A stretch of 64,000 nt of DNA, taken from assembly GCF_001642735.1 (NCBI RefSeq), contig NZ_LWHM01000021.1, positions 62,001-126,000 on the forward strand. The letters are read 5' to 3'. The notes below the pieces were generated by a model. That model searched no databases. It was not told where the DNA came from and saw only the letters and a list, made by a program, of their open reading frames with translations. This document shows positions 18,558-28,467 of this stretch, piece after piece; the first letter of the stretch is position 1; each line of letters begins with the position of its first letter. Origin of the DNA: Pseudohongiella nitratireducens. GTDB lineage: Bacteria; Pseudomonadota; Gammaproteobacteria; Pseudomonadales; Pseudohongiellaceae. A program made the translations under genes and the position numbers.

Positions 18558-20483
18558 CTAGCCGTCTTCTAATGATTCCCATTGTACGTATAAAGCATCC
18601 AGATCGGATTGCAATGTCGCCATTTTATCCAGGGTCGGTTGCATCGATGCTGAATCCTGGTCATAGAAATCAGGTTCGGCCATTTTGGCTTCAATTGCTG
18701 CGATTTCGCTTTCTTTTTTCTCGATCCTGCGCGTAACCTGATCCAGTTCTTTCTGGCGCATGCGCTGGCGCTGGTGTTCCGCCTGTTTTTGCGCTTTGTC
18801 CGCTTTAGCCGGCTCAGAATCAGGTTTTTTCCTGGCTTTATCCGCTGCAGACTGCGCTGAGGGCGCTGTCAGGAAGGAATCCATTTTGCCGCCCTGGTCC
18901 CGCCAGTCCTGGTAGCCACCAACATACTCCTGGACATGATCACCGGCTTCAAAGACCAGACTGCTGGTAATGACGTGATCGAGGAATTTCCGGTCGTGGC
19001 TGACAATCAGCAGTGTGCCCTCAAATTCCAGCAACAGCTCTTCCAGCAGTTCCAGCGTTTCCATATCCAGGTCGTTGGTTGGTTCGTCCAGTACGACCAG
19101 ATTGGCGGGATTGCTGAATAATTTTGCCAGGATCAGGCGGTTTTGCTCTCCACCTGACAGCGAGCGTACTGGTTGCCTGACCCGGTCAGGGCTGAACAGG
19201 AAGTCTTGCAGGTAGCTGATAACATGGCGCGGTTTACCCTTCAGGGTGATGTATTCACGGCCCTCTGAAAGGTAGTCGATGATGTTCTGGTTCTGGTCAA
19301 GCTGATTGCGAAGCTGGTCAAAATAAATAATGTCCAGATTTGTACCAAGCTTGACCTGGCCGCTGTCTGGTGTCAGCTCGCCCAGCAGTATTCGAAGCAG
19401 CGTGGTTTTGCCGCTGCCATTGGGGCCGATCAGCCCGATACGGTCGCCACGCAGGATTTTGCAGGAGAAGTTCTGTATCAGCGGTTTGTCATCGAAGCGA
19501 TGGTGCAGGTCATTGGCTTCAATGACAATTTTACCCGAGGAGCTGCTCTGATCGAGCGCCATTTTGGCACTGCCAGCCAGTTCCCGGCGCTGTTTGCGCT
19601 CTTCCCGCATCTGTTTAAGCGCTCTGACCCGGCCTTCGTTACGAGTGCGCCGCGCCTTGATGCCCTGACGAATCCAGCGCTCCTCCTCGGCCAGCTTTTT
19701 GTCAAATTCCTGATTGGCCTTTTCTTCTGCCTGGAGCTGCTGCTCCCGGAAGGCGAGAAATTTTTCATAGCCGTAATCCCAGACACGAAGGTGACCACGG
19801 TCCAGTTCAACAATGCGGTTGCTCACGGCCTGGAGGAATTGCCGGTCGTGAGTGACGACCATGATGGCGCCTTTGAAATCCAGCAGGGTTTTCTCCAGCC
19901 ACTCAATGGTCGGGATATCGAGATGGTTGGTGGGCTCGTCCAGCAGCAGCAAGTCGGGCTCAGCAATCAGGGCGCGGCCGATTGATGCGCGGCGCCGGCT
20001 ACCACCTGAGAGACTTTTCATGCTCGCTGTGGCAGGTAGCCTGAGCATATCCAGAATGGCCTCAATGCGGTGCTCAACAGTCCAGCCGTCGACCTGTTCA
20101 ATCTGTTTTTGCAGGCTGGCCAGCTTCTTCAGGTTGCTCTCATCAGCAAGGTCGACATCGGGGTCATAGGTAAGGTGGTGATAGTCTGATAACAGCTCCC
20201 CCAGCCCTTCCAGGCCGCTGGCGATGTAATCGTACAGCGCTATATCAGTGCGTTCCGGTAATGTCTGGTCCAGCCAGGCCACCTTGATATCATCAGCTCG
20301 CCACAGATCGCCGCTATCGGCATGCTGCTCACCCAGCAATACTTTCATAAAGGTGGACTTTCCTGCGCCATTTTGGCCAAGAATGCCAATTTTCTCGCCC
20401 TTATGAACGGTCAGCGATACACGATCCAACAATACGTGCTCACCAAAAGCCAGGGATAAATCGGATAAACGAAACAGAAGCAT
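18558..20483 (-). CDS. uup: ABC-F ATPase Uup
   Basis: Cytoplasmic ABC-F protein of 641 residues with two ATPase modules and no membrane helices. Walker A motifs are GQNGAGKST (about residue 36) and GPNGSGKTT (about residue 350); signatures LSGGSRRR and LSGGEQNR, and both DEPTNHLD/DEPTNDLD Walker B blocks, are intact. A basic linker rich in Arg joins the modules, and a charged coiled coil fills residues 550-640, the DNA- or ribosome-interacting tail that separates Uup from EttA and YheS. The family acts on ribosomes and affects transposon excision. It is divergent from glnE across 105 bp. Confidence 0.94.
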   Translation of the reverse strand: MLLFRLSDLSLAFGEHVLLDRVSLTVHKGEKIGILGQNGAGKSTFMKVLLGEQHADSGDLWRADDIKVAWLDQTLPERTDIALYDYIASGLEGLGELLSDYHHLTYDPDVDLADESNLKKLASLQKQIEQVDGWTVEHRIEAILDMLRLPATASMKSLSGGSRRRASIGRALIAEPDLLLLDEPTNHLDIPTIEWLEKTLLDFKGAIMVVTHDRQFLQAVSNRIVELDRGHLRVWDYGYEKFLAFREQQLQAEEKANQEFDKKLAEEERWIRQGIKARRTRNEGRVRALKQMREERKQRRELAGSAKMALDQSSSSGKIVIEANDLHHRFDDKPLIQNFSCKILRGDRIGLIGPNGSGKTTLLRILLGELTPDSGQVKLGTNLDIIYFDQLRNQLDQNQNIIDYLSEGREYITLKGKPRHVISYLQDFLFSPDRVRQPVRSLSGGEQNRLILAKLFSNPANLVVLDEPTNDLDMETLELLEELLLEFEGTLLIVSHDRKFLDHVITSSLVFEAGDHVQEYVGGYQDWRDQGGKMDSFLTAPSAQSAADKARKKPDSEPAKADKAQKQAEHQRQRMRQKELDQVTRRIEKKESEIAAIEAKMAEPDFYDQDSASMQPTLDKMATLQSDLDALYVQWESLEDG

Positions 20484-20588
20484 GATTAAGACAATACCTA
20501 TTGGGCCGGTTTGTATTTAGGGCGCCGCAGTATAAACTTAAGCCCTTCATATAGCGAATAGCAAGTCACCCGGCCATTAGGATTTTCT

Positions 20589-23500
20589 GTGCTCACAATT
20601 GACCATCTCCCTGATTTTCTGTCTGATACCTTAGCGTGCTATTGGGAGCGTTTCAGCGAACAGCTTTCACCCGACACTCAGGCGTTGATGCAGCGCATCG
20701 AAACGCAGCCTGAGCTGTCACGACAAATTGCCCGGGTCTGGGCCTGTAGTGATTATGCGGCGAATCTCTGTATCGAAAATCCGGAAATACTGGCACAGCT
20801 GATTGACAGTGATGATTTGCATCAACCCAGTGTTTCCGGCTTGCGTGAGTCACTGCAATCAGCATTGAACGAACTCACCGCCATGCCAGCAGAAACAACG
20901 GACGATGCCTGGCAGTCGTTGCTGAAACAAGTGCTGCGACAGTTTCAGAAAGCGCAGATGTTGCGGCTGATCTGGCGGGATGTGACGCAGCAAAGTTCGG
21001 TCAGAGAGACTGCCGCAGATGTCTCGTTGCTGGCAGAGATCTGTCTGGATGTCACCCTGGAACTACTCTATCAGCGCCTCAGTGACAAACTCGGCGTGCC
21101 TGTAGGCGAGTATAGTGGCGACGCTCAGCAACTGGTTGTGCTGGGAATGGGCAAGCTCGGCGCGGGTGAACTGAATCTGTCCTCGGATATTGATCTGATT
21201 TTTGCTTATCCTGAACCAGGTGAAACGGAATCAGGGATCAGTTGTCAGCAATTTTTTCTGAAACTGGGGCAGCAATTAATTGATGCCCTCGATGCGGTCA
21301 CAGCAGACGGGTTTGTGTTTCGGGTCGATATGCGGCTCCGGCCTTATGGCAGTGAAGGTGTTCTGGTGTGCAGTTTTGATGCCATGGAAAATTACTACCA
21401 GTTGCAGGGACGTGACTGGGAGCGCTACGCTATGATCAAAGCAAGGGCAGTGGCGGGTGACCTTGAAGCTGGGCAGGAGTTGCTGGATCGTCTCAGGCCA
21501 TTCAGTTATCGCCGTTACCTGGACTTTTCTGCGATAGAATCGCTGCGCAGTATGAAGTTGCAGATCAACAAACAGGTTCGTCGCAAAGGCATGCACGAAG
21601 ATATCAAGCTGGGTGCAGGCGGAATCCGCGAAGTGGAGTTTATTGTGCAGGCGCTGCAGATGGTGCATGGTGGGCGAGATAAGCAGTTGCAGCAGGTGTC
21701 ACTCTACAAGGCCATGGATATGATCGTCGAAGGTGAGTACTTGCCGGAAGACACGATTCAGCAATTGCGAAATGCCTATAACTTTTTACGTGACCTTGAG
21801 CATAAACTGCAGGCATTCGCTAACAAGCAAACCCAGTCACTGCCCGATAACGCAGAAGAGCAGAAGCGTGTGGCAGTGGCGATGGCTTTTCCTGATGTCA
21901 AAGGTGCCAGCTGGGATATGTTGATGGACGTGCTCGAACAACACCGGGAAATTGTCCGCGGCCATTTCAAAGAGGTGATTCATCTGGAGGATGAGGATGA
22001 TGATGCGGCCCGTCATGATGTGGACGTCACGGCGCTGGCAAGTTTCTGGCAAGGTGAAAAAGAAGCTGAGGCTGGTGAGGAGAAGCTTGCACAATTGGGT
22101 TTTGAAAACCCGGCAGGAAGTGTGGAAGTACTGCTGGAGTTTAAATCCAGTCGTCTGTACAAGACGCTTCCAAATGAAAGTCGGCAGCGATTCGCGCGCT
22201 TTATGCCCCTGATGCTGGCTACTTTAGCGCAAGAAAAAACGCCAAGCCTGGGGTTGTCTCGTGTGATGATTCTTGTCAATGCAGTTGCGCGTCGCACGGC
22301 ATATCTGGTGTTGTTGTCTGAGAACCCCAATGCCATGAAGCAGTTTGTACAATTGTGTACAGCCAGCCCCTTTGTCGCGGAATTTCTTAGCCAGCATCCT
22401 GTGTTGCTGGATGAGTTACTGACCTCGGTACAACAACCGCCTGGAAAACAGGCTCTGGAGGAAGAGTTGGCTCAGGGGATACTGCGTATTCCGGAAGACA
22501 GTGTCGAAGAGCAGATGGAGTTTTTGCGATATTTCAAACAATGTCATACGCTTCAGGTTGCCGCTGCGCAGATAACCGGCTCGATGACCGTCATGAAGGT
22601 CAGTGATTATCTGACCTTCACCGCAGAGGCAATTCTGGAACAAGTGCTGGCGTTGTGCTGGCAGGAATTGACTCGCAAGCATGGGTTTCCTGTGAATGGT
22701 GATGGGCAACATGGCGCAATGGACTTTGTGGTCATTGCCTACGGCAAACTTGGTGGTATCGAGCTTAGTTATTTGTCGGATCTTGATGTGGTGTTTATTC
22801 ACGATGGTGCGCTTGATGAGGAAACAGTAGTTGCCCAGGGGCAACGTGCGATTAACAGCCGTGAATTCTACACACGCCTGGCGCAACGCATAATGTCCAT
22901 GCTGGGCACGCAAACTGTGTCAGGAAAGCTTTATGAAATTGACATGCGGCTGCGTCCCTCCGGTGAGTCGGGTCTTCTGGTCACGACACTACCAGCTTTT
23001 GAGAAATACCAGCGCAATGAAGCCTGGACCTGGGAGCATCAGGCATTGGTCAGGTCCCGTGCAGTAGCGGGGTCGACAAATATGGGGCGGGCATTCGAGT
23101 TGCTCCGCGCAAAAATACTACAGGAAACCAGAGACAAAGATTCTCTAACGAAAGATGTCGTAAAAATGCGGCAGCGCATGCGTGATGAATTGACACGCAA
23201 GGCAGGAAATAAAGCGAAAAACCCAGCCTTTGTTCTGAAGCAGGCGAAAGGTGGAATCGTTGATATTGAATTTATGGTTCAGTATATCGTTTTGTCAGGA
23301 GCCAGAGATTGCCCTGATTTAACAGAGTTCTCGGATAACATGAGAATCCTCGAAGCCGCTGAACGTTGTGATGTGTTGTCAGGAGGTGATATCCAGGTGT
23401 TGATGGAAGCCTACCTGGCCTTACGGTCAACCTTGCATGAGTTTGCACTGCAGCAGATTGATAGTAACACGCTCAGTGATGATGATGCGGCTGCTGTTCT

Positions 23501-23591
23501 GGATCCATTGTCAGACACAAGAGACAAAGTGGTAATGGTTTGGAACAAGTTGTTCCCGGACAACACCAAGGAAAGCAGAGCAGCATTATGA
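20589..23591 (+). CDS. glnE: glutamine synthetase adenylyltransferase/deadenylylase
   Basis: Bifunctional regulator that adds and removes AMP on glutamine synthetase in response to PII. It is 1000 residues long, close to the E. coli protein, and starts at a GTG. Two nucleotidyltransferase domains are evident: GMGKLGAGELNLSSDIDLIF near residues 183-202 (deadenylylase half) and YGKLGGIELSYLSDLDVVF near 716-734 (adenylylase half), each with the DxD metal motif. A PII-responsive helical region lies between. Its stop overlaps the waaF start (ATGA), and glnE stands next to the LPS core genes as in Pseudomonas. Confidence 0.97.
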   Translation: MLTIDHLPDFLSDTLACYWERFSEQLSPDTQALMQRIETQPELSRQIARVWACSDYAANLCIENPEILAQLIDSDDLHQPSVSGLRESLQSALNELTAMPAETTDDAWQSLLKQVLRQFQKAQMLRLIWRDVTQQSSVRETAADVSLLAEICLDVTLELLYQRLSDKLGVPVGEYSGDAQQLVVLGMGKLGAGELNLSSDIDLIFAYPEPGETESGISCQQFFLKLGQQLIDALDAVTADGFVFRVDMRLRPYGSEGVLVCSFDAMENYYQLQGRDWERYAMIKARAVAGDLEAGQELLDRLRPFSYRRYLDFSAIESLRSMKLQINKQVRRKGMHEDIKLGAGGIREVEFIVQALQMVHGGRDKQLQQVSLYKAMDMIVEGEYLPEDTIQQLRNAYNFLRDLEHKLQAFANKQTQSLPDNAEEQKRVAVAMAFPDVKGASWDMLMDVLEQHREIVRGHFKEVIHLEDEDDDAARHDVDVTALASFWQGEKEAEAGEEKLAQLGFENPAGSVEVLLEFKSSRLYKTLPNESRQRFARFMPLMLATLAQEKTPSLGLSRVMILVNAVARRTAYLVLLSENPNAMKQFVQLCTASPFVAEFLSQHPVLLDELLTSVQQPPGKQALEEELAQGILRIPEDSVEEQMEFLRYFKQCHTLQVAAAQITGSMTVMKVSDYLTFTAEAILEQVLALCWQELTRKHGFPVNGDGQHGAMDFVVIAYGKLGGIELSYLSDLDVVFIHDGALDEETVVAQGQRAINSREFYTRLAQRIMSMLGTQTVSGKLYEIDMRLRPSGESGLLVTTLPAFEKYQRNEAWTWEHQALVRSRAVAGSTNMGRAFELLRAKILQETRDKDSLTKDVVKMRQRMRDELTRKAGNKAKNPAFVLKQAKGGIVDIEFMVQYIVLSGARDCPDLTEFSDNMRILEAAERCDVLSGGDIQVLMEAYLALRSTLHEFALQQIDSNTLSDDDAAAVLDPLSDTRDKVVMVWNKLFPDNTKESRAAL

Positions 23592-24715
23592 GAAAGACCT
23601 CTGATACTCAAGGCGAGACGGATGAATGTATCCTGATTGTTGGCCCTTCCTGGGTTGGTGACATGGTGATGGCTCAGGCCTTGTTCAAGGTGTTGAAACA
23701 AACGCGTCCGGGTTGTCACATTGACGTACTGGCTCCGCCTTGGAGTCGCCCATTGCTGGACAGGATGCCGGAAGTTGCCGGAGCAATCGATATGCCGTTG
23801 GCGCATGGTGAGTTGGGGTTGGCAAAACGCTGGCGTCTGGGCAGGTTCTTAAAGGGCAGACAATATGATCAGGTGATTGTTCTGCCGAATTCGTTTAAAT
23901 CGGCGCTGGTGCCGTTGTTCTCTGGCATTCCGTTGCGTACTGGATGGCGCGGAGAAAAACGTGGCTGGGTACTGAACGATTGTCGTGACCTTGATAAATC
24001 TGCCTTACCTTTAATGGTACAGCGGTTCACGGCCCTGGGGGTTTCAGCAACAACAACTGTGCCTGACCCTACACCTGTGCCAGGGCTAAAAGTGGACCAT
24101 GAGAGAGTCGCCCAAGTGGCTGGGAAATTTTCAATTTCCGCACATAACGGCAATATCCTGGCGTTGTGCCCTGGTGCGGAGTTTGGTGAGGCGAAACAGT
24201 GGCCAGATCATTATTACGCTGCTGTTGCTGAAAGTTATTTGCAGAATAACGAAAATGCCCGGGTAGTCCTGTTTGGCTCGGCGAAAGATCGTAGTGTTTG
24301 CCAGAAAATTGTGGACCAGGTCTCGTTCAGTTCCGGTATGTCGGCAAGTTCTGGACCCTGTTTGAATCTGGCAGGGGAGACCACACTGGCAGAAGCCGTG
24401 GACTTATTGTCCCTGGCAACCGTTGTTGTTAGTAATGACTCGGGTCTTATGCATATTGCGGCTTCTTTGCATCGGCCACTGGTTGCCATTTACGGATCCA
24501 CTTCGTCTGATTTCACCCCGCCGTTGAGTGACCGGGTCGAAATGCTGGCGACAGATATAGTATGTCGCCCCTGTTTTAAGCGTACGTGTCCGTTACAACA
24601 TAAAAGATGCTTAACAGAAATCACACCGGATCAGGTGCTCAGTGCGATAGAGAGACTGCAGCAACCCCAGATCGCCAGTAATGGAGCGGCCAGTATTGCA
24701 ATTGTTGATTGTTAA
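23588..24715 (+). CDS. waaF: ADP-heptose:LPS heptosyltransferase II
   Basis: GT9-family enzyme that adds the second L-glycero-D-manno-heptose to the LPS inner core. The 375-residue protein opens with LIVGPSWVGDMVMAQALFKVL, the WaaF N-terminal motif, and has the ADP-heptose-binding block SNDSGLMHIAASLHRPLVAIYGST in the C-terminal half, followed by the CRPCFKRTCPLQHKRCL cysteine region typical of WaaF. The ATG at 23588 overlaps the glnE stop by four bases, so translation is probably coupled. The gene overlaps waaC at its 3' end. Confidence 0.95.
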   Translation: MRKTSDTQGETDECILIVGPSWVGDMVMAQALFKVLKQTRPGCHIDVLAPPWSRPLLDRMPEVAGAIDMPLAHGELGLAKRWRLGRFLKGRQYDQVIVLPNSFKSALVPLFSGIPLRTGWRGEKRGWVLNDCRDLDKSALPLMVQRFTALGVSATTTVPDPTPVPGLKVDHERVAQVAGKFSISAHNGNILALCPGAEFGEAKQWPDHYYAAVAESYLQNNENARVVLFGSAKDRSVCQKIVDQVSFSSGMSASSGPCLNLAGETTLAEAVDLLSLATVVVSNDSGLMHIAASLHRPLVAIYGSTSSDFTPPLSDRVEMLATDIVCRPCFKRTCPLQHKRCLTEITPDQVLSAIERLQQPQIASNGAASIAIVDC

Positions 24716-25778
24716 AACATCATCACTGGGTGATGTTATTCATACACTACCGGCATTAACCGATGCTCAGGAAGCTGTCCCGGGGTTGAAGGTGGACTGG
24801 GTGGTGGAAGAATCCTTTGCTGAAGTCCCGTCATGGCATCCGGCTGTAGAGAATGTGATACCTGTAGCAGTAAGAAGGTGGCGTAAATCCTGGGTACAGT
24901 CGTTTCGCTCTGGTGAGGTTGCCCGGTTCCGGGATCAGCTACGCGCCAGGGAGTATGATCTGATTATTGATGCACAAGGGTTGTTGAAAAGTGCACTGAT
25001 CTGCATCCAGGCTAGAGGGGTTCGGGCCGGTCTGGATCAGCACAGTATTCGTGAACCACTGGCCAGTCGCTTTTATCAGCAGCGGATAGCGGTGCAGAAA
25101 AACCAGCATGCCGTTCAACGGGTTCGAGAATTATTTGCCAAAGCGCTGGGTTATACATTCGATCACTCGGCTATTAATTATGGTATCAGTTTGCCCGGTA
25201 TTGCTGAGCCTGAGGACGGTGTTACAGGCAAGCAATCTGCTATCATGTTTCTGCATGGCACAACCTGGGCCAGCAAACACTGGCCGCTGGCATACTGGCA
25301 GGACCTGGCACGTATTGCGACTGCTAACGGCTTTGAGGTTTTGCTGCCGTGGGGCAATTTACAGGAACAGCAGCGAGCGAAAGATATTGCGGATGTCTCA
25401 CCAACGGGCTGTCGTGTACTGGAGAAATGCGGGTTGACAGAGTTGGCACTGTACATGAGTCAGTGTCAGGGAGTTGTTGCCGTTGATACGGGGCTGGGAC
25501 ACCTGGCCGCTGCACAGAATTTACCCGTTGTATCGTTGTATGGTTCAACCAATCCGGCGCTATCAGGCACTTTTGGCTATCATCAACTTCACCTAAAGTC
25601 TGATTTGCCTTGTGCCCCATGCATGAAGCGAGACTGCCATTATCAGGGAGAAGCTCAAGTCGATACACTCACTGATGGCCGCAGTCTGGTTGTGGAGCCT
25701 GCCTGTTATCGAACACATCCGCCTGGTCCAGTCTGGGATCACCTGTGTCGTCTGATGTCATTGGAGCAAGGTAGTTAA
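24681..25778 (+). CDS. waaC: lipopolysaccharide heptosyltransferase I
   Basis: GT9-family enzyme that adds the first heptose to Kdo. The 365-residue protein starts LLIVKTSSLGDVIHTLPALTDA, the diagnostic WaaC N-terminus, and carries DTGLGHLAAAQNLPVVSLYGST in the ADP-heptose site. The ATG lies 35 bp inside waaF; an in-frame TTG a few codons later is possible. The C-terminal region has three cysteines (CAPCMKRDC) like WaaF. Its TAA overlaps the waaG ATG by one base. Confidence 0.95.
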   Translation: MERPVLQLLIVKTSSLGDVIHTLPALTDAQEAVPGLKVDWVVEESFAEVPSWHPAVENVIPVAVRRWRKSWVQSFRSGEVARFRDQLRAREYDLIIDAQGLLKSALICIQARGVRAGLDQHSIREPLASRFYQQRIAVQKNQHAVQRVRELFAKALGYTFDHSAINYGISLPGIAEPEDGVTGKQSAIMFLHGTTWASKHWPLAYWQDLARIATANGFEVLLPWGNLQEQQRAKDIADVSPTGCRVLEKCGLTELALYMSQCQGVVAVDTGLGHLAAAQNLPVVSLYGSTNPALSGTFGYHQLHLKSDLPCAPCMKRDCHYQGEAQVDTLTDGRSLVVEPACYRTHPPGPVWDHLCRLMSLEQGS

Positions 25779-26926
25779 TGCGCCTGGCAATTCTGATTTA
25801 TCAATATTTCCCCTACGGCGGGCAGCAGCGTGATTTTCTGAAGATTGCGAAGCAGGCAGTGGCGAATGGTCATGACGTCACGGTTTATTGCATGAGATGG
25901 GACGGAGTATTACCGGAAGGAATAGCCGTCCAGCATGTGCCAGTGAGTGCAAAAACTCGGCACCTGCTTTATCAGCGTTACACCGAATGGGTGCAGGATA
26001 GAATTGCAGAGGAAGCATATGACCTGGTACTCGGGTTTAATAAGATGCCGGGTCTGGATATGTATTTCGCTGCAGACCCCTGCTTCGCGGCAAAGCTGGA
26101 GCGGGACAAGCGGCCACTGATCAAATACCTGCCGCGTTATCGTCACTTTCTTGCCTATGAGCAAGCGGTTTTCAGGACGGGTGCTGATACCAAAGTCATG
26201 TTGCTTTCTCCTCAGCAACTGGAGGAGTTTTGTCAGTATTACCCTGGCAGCAAGGAACGGTTGCATGTTGTGCCACCTGGTTTAAGTAGTAACCGGTTTC
26301 CCGGTGATGACAGGTTGGCACGACGTAAACGCTTTCGTGAGGCGCAAAACTTAAATAGTCATGACATCGCCATTGTTCAGGTTGGATCTGGTTTTCGAAT
26401 TAAAGGTGTAGACCGATCGATTCGAAGTGTCGCTGCATTGCCGGATGATCTGCGCAACCGGTGCAAACTGTATATCGTGGGCCAAGGAAAAAGTGGTAGT
26501 TATCGGCGGCTGGCCAGGCGCCTGGGTGTCAGTCAACAGGTTCTGTTTCTGGGGGGTAGAGATGATATCCCGGATATTCTCAGTGGTTGTGACTATATGC
26601 TCCACCCGGCGATTCAGGAAAGTGCGGGTTATTCCATACTGGAAGGTATCGTGAACGGGTTGCCTGTGTTGACAACAGATACCTGTGGGTATGCTTATCA
26701 TGTTGAGCACTCTGGCGCAGGTGTCGTCAGCCCAAGCCCGTTTAGCCAACAATCATTGAATGATGCATTACGAGATATGTTGCAATCGGATGAGAGACTG
26801 AAATGGCAGGAGAACGGACTTGCCTATGGGAAAGCAGCAAACCTCAGAGGAATGGCTGATTACGTTGTCACAATGCTGGAGCAGGAATATGCTCAGCGAC
26901 AATCCGGGCAGGAGGCTGAGGTATGA
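25778..26926 (+). CDS. waaG: LPS core glucosyltransferase (WaaG type)
   Basis: GT4-family glycosyltransferase of 382 residues that should add the first hexose to heptose II in the LPS core. The N-terminal glycine-rich loop YQYFPYGGQQRDFLKIA and the GFNKMPGLDMYFAADPCFAAK segment near residues 85-105 match WaaG of Pseudomonas and E. coli. The sugar-nucleotide-binding EX7E-like motif is HPAIQESAGYSILEGI near residue 282. Translation is likely coupled to waaC on one side and to the kinase on the other (4-bp overlap). Confidence 0.93.
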   Translation: MRLAILIYQYFPYGGQQRDFLKIAKQAVANGHDVTVYCMRWDGVLPEGIAVQHVPVSAKTRHLLYQRYTEWVQDRIAEEAYDLVLGFNKMPGLDMYFAADPCFAAKLERDKRPLIKYLPRYRHFLAYEQAVFRTGADTKVMLLSPQQLEEFCQYYPGSKERLHVVPPGLSSNRFPGDDRLARRKRFREAQNLNSHDIAIVQVGSGFRIKGVDRSIRSVAALPDDLRNRCKLYIVGQGKSGSYRRLARRLGVSQQVLFLGGRDDIPDILSGCDYMLHPAIQESAGYSILEGIVNGLPVLTTDTCGYAYHVEHSGAGVVSPSPFSQQSLNDALRDMLQSDERLKWQENGLAYGKAANLRGMADYVVTMLEQEYAQRQSGQEAEV

Positions 26927-28464
26927 GTCGGAATTATCGGTACATCGACCTGTCTTACCCTTTTAGTGAGATGTGGCGTGATCGTGATCCCTGGGATGAA
27001 GCTTGTAAACTCCAGGGTGAAGTCTATCGTGAAGTTGAGGGACGGCGTACATTACAATTTAGTCAGGGCGGTAATTCATTTTTCATCAAACTTCATGATG
27101 GGGTCGGCTGGCAAGAGATTGCCAAAAATTTACTGACATTCCGCAAACCGATTGTCGGAGCAAGGCAGGAGTATCTGGCTATCAAGGCAATGCAGTCCCT
27201 TGGCCTGGATACTATGAGAACTGCAGCCTATGCAGAAACCGGAGCCAATCCCGCAACGCGGAAATCATTTTTAGTGACACATGACCTGTCGCCCGCAGAC
27301 AGCCTGGAAACGATTTGCGGGCAATGGCCGAGTACACCGCCAGCTTTCCGGTTCAAACAGAACATTATTGAAGAATTGGCCCGAATAGCCCGGCGAATGC
27401 ACGAAAATGGCATTTTTCATCGTGATTTCTATTTGTGTCACTTTCTCTTGCCCGATGCCTGTGTGCCTTCGGATAAGTCGATGCCAGAGAATCTGCGGCT
27501 GCATGTCATTGATCTGCATCGGGCATTAATCAAGCCATTTGCTTTTCGCTGGACTCGCTGGCAGGTGAAGGATCTGGCGGCTTTATATTTCTCAACACTG
27601 GACTGTGGTTTTTCCCGGCAGGATTATTTTCGTTTCATCCGTCTCTATACCGGTAGACCATTGCGAGTGGTTTTCCAGCAGCAGCGGAAATTCTGGCAAA
27701 GAGTTTACCAGCGAGCAATGTCATTCCAGCAGCGTGAATACCGTAAACGTTTGCGTTCGGTATCGAGTCAGCTATACCAGAGCACTGATGAGAATCAGCG
27801 CACTGACCGGTTCGAACAAATGGCTGTTTATAAGAAATCGATCGCAGGTCCAGAACTTGAGACGTTTTTAAAGGATCCTGATGGCGCCATGGAGCAAGGT
27901 GTGATGCTTAAGGACGGAGATTCCACGACCGTTGTCCGTTTGCCGCTGGCTGGCCAGGATGTTGTGGTAAAGCGTTATAATATACAGAACACAGGCTATT
28001 TACTGCGGCGCTTGTTTCGGCCCAGCCGCGCCTGGTATTGCTGGCGTAATGCGCACTGGTTAACGGAACTGGGGCTTGATACGGCAGCCCCTTTACTCAT
28101 GATTGAGCGACGCTGGGGCAGGTTGAGAAGAGAGGCATGGTTCGTTACACAGTGGCGCGATGGGGATAGCCTGCAGTCCATGATTGAATCGCAGGGTGGT
28201 GATAGTCAGGACTGGCAACATGTGATGAGTCAGGTGAAGCAGTTTTTGGACAGATTGCATCAGTCCCGATTTGTTCATGGTGATATGAAATCCAGTAATA
28301 TCCTGCTTGATAATGGCGGGCTGGTTATACTGGATCTGGATAGTATGCGGCCAGAGTGGTGGAATGCTTCACTTAAAAAGTATAGCCAGCGTGACTGGAA
28401 AAGATTTAAGGCTAACTGGGCAGATAAATCATCAATGCCAGCAACAGGGTTTGATAGTGAGTAA
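26923..28464 (+). CDS. waaP: fused double LPS core heptose kinase (WaaP-like plus second kinase domain)
   Basis: Cytoplasmic kinase that phosphorylates core heptose, 513 residues, nearly twice the length of WaaP. Residues about 1-265 form a WaaP/RfaP domain with Lys56 (FFIKLHDG), the catalytic HRD at 166-168 and a metal-binding IDLHR block. Residues about 320-500 form a second eukaryotic-like kinase domain with Lys350 (VVVKRY), HGDMKSSNIL with His452 and Asp454, and DLD ending at Asp471. Both active sites look intact. In Pseudomonas separate genes for WaaP and further sugar kinases stand in this place; here two are fused. The gene starts four bases before the waaG stop and is followed 3 bp later by the carbamoyltransferase. 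The symbol applies to the N-terminal domain. Confidence 0.88.
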   Translation: MSRNYRYIDLSYPFSEMWRDRDPWDEACKLQGEVYREVEGRRTLQFSQGGNSFFIKLHDGVGWQEIAKNLLTFRKPIVGARQEYLAIKAMQSLGLDTMRTAAYAETGANPATRKSFLVTHDLSPADSLETICGQWPSTPPAFRFKQNIIEELARIARRMHENGIFHRDFYLCHFLLPDACVPSDKSMPENLRLHVIDLHRALIKPFAFRWTRWQVKDLAALYFSTLDCGFSRQDYFRFIRLYTGRPLRVVFQQQRKFWQRVYQRAMSFQQREYRKRLRSVSSQLYQSTDENQRTDRFEQMAVYKKSIAGPELETFLKDPDGAMEQGVMLKDGDSTTVVRLPLAGQDVVVKRYNIQNTGYLLRRLFRPSRAWYCWRNAHWLTELGLDTAAPLLMIERRWGRLRREAWFVTQWRDGDSLQSMIESQGGDSQDWQHVMSQVKQFLDRLHQSRFVHGDMKSSNILLDNGGLVILDLDSMRPEWWNASLKKYSQRDWKRFKANWADKSSMPATGFDSE

Positions 28465-28467
28465 ATT

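Noticed and set aside
19500-19985. 161-codon plus-strand frame opposite uup
   Set aside because: It is the reverse of Walker and signature regions of a complete ABC-F gene and has no ribosome site.
21276-21668. Minus-strand open frame inside glnE
   Set aside because: The glnE frame has continuous family motifs here; the antisense frame reads as low-quality His/Gln-rich sequence.
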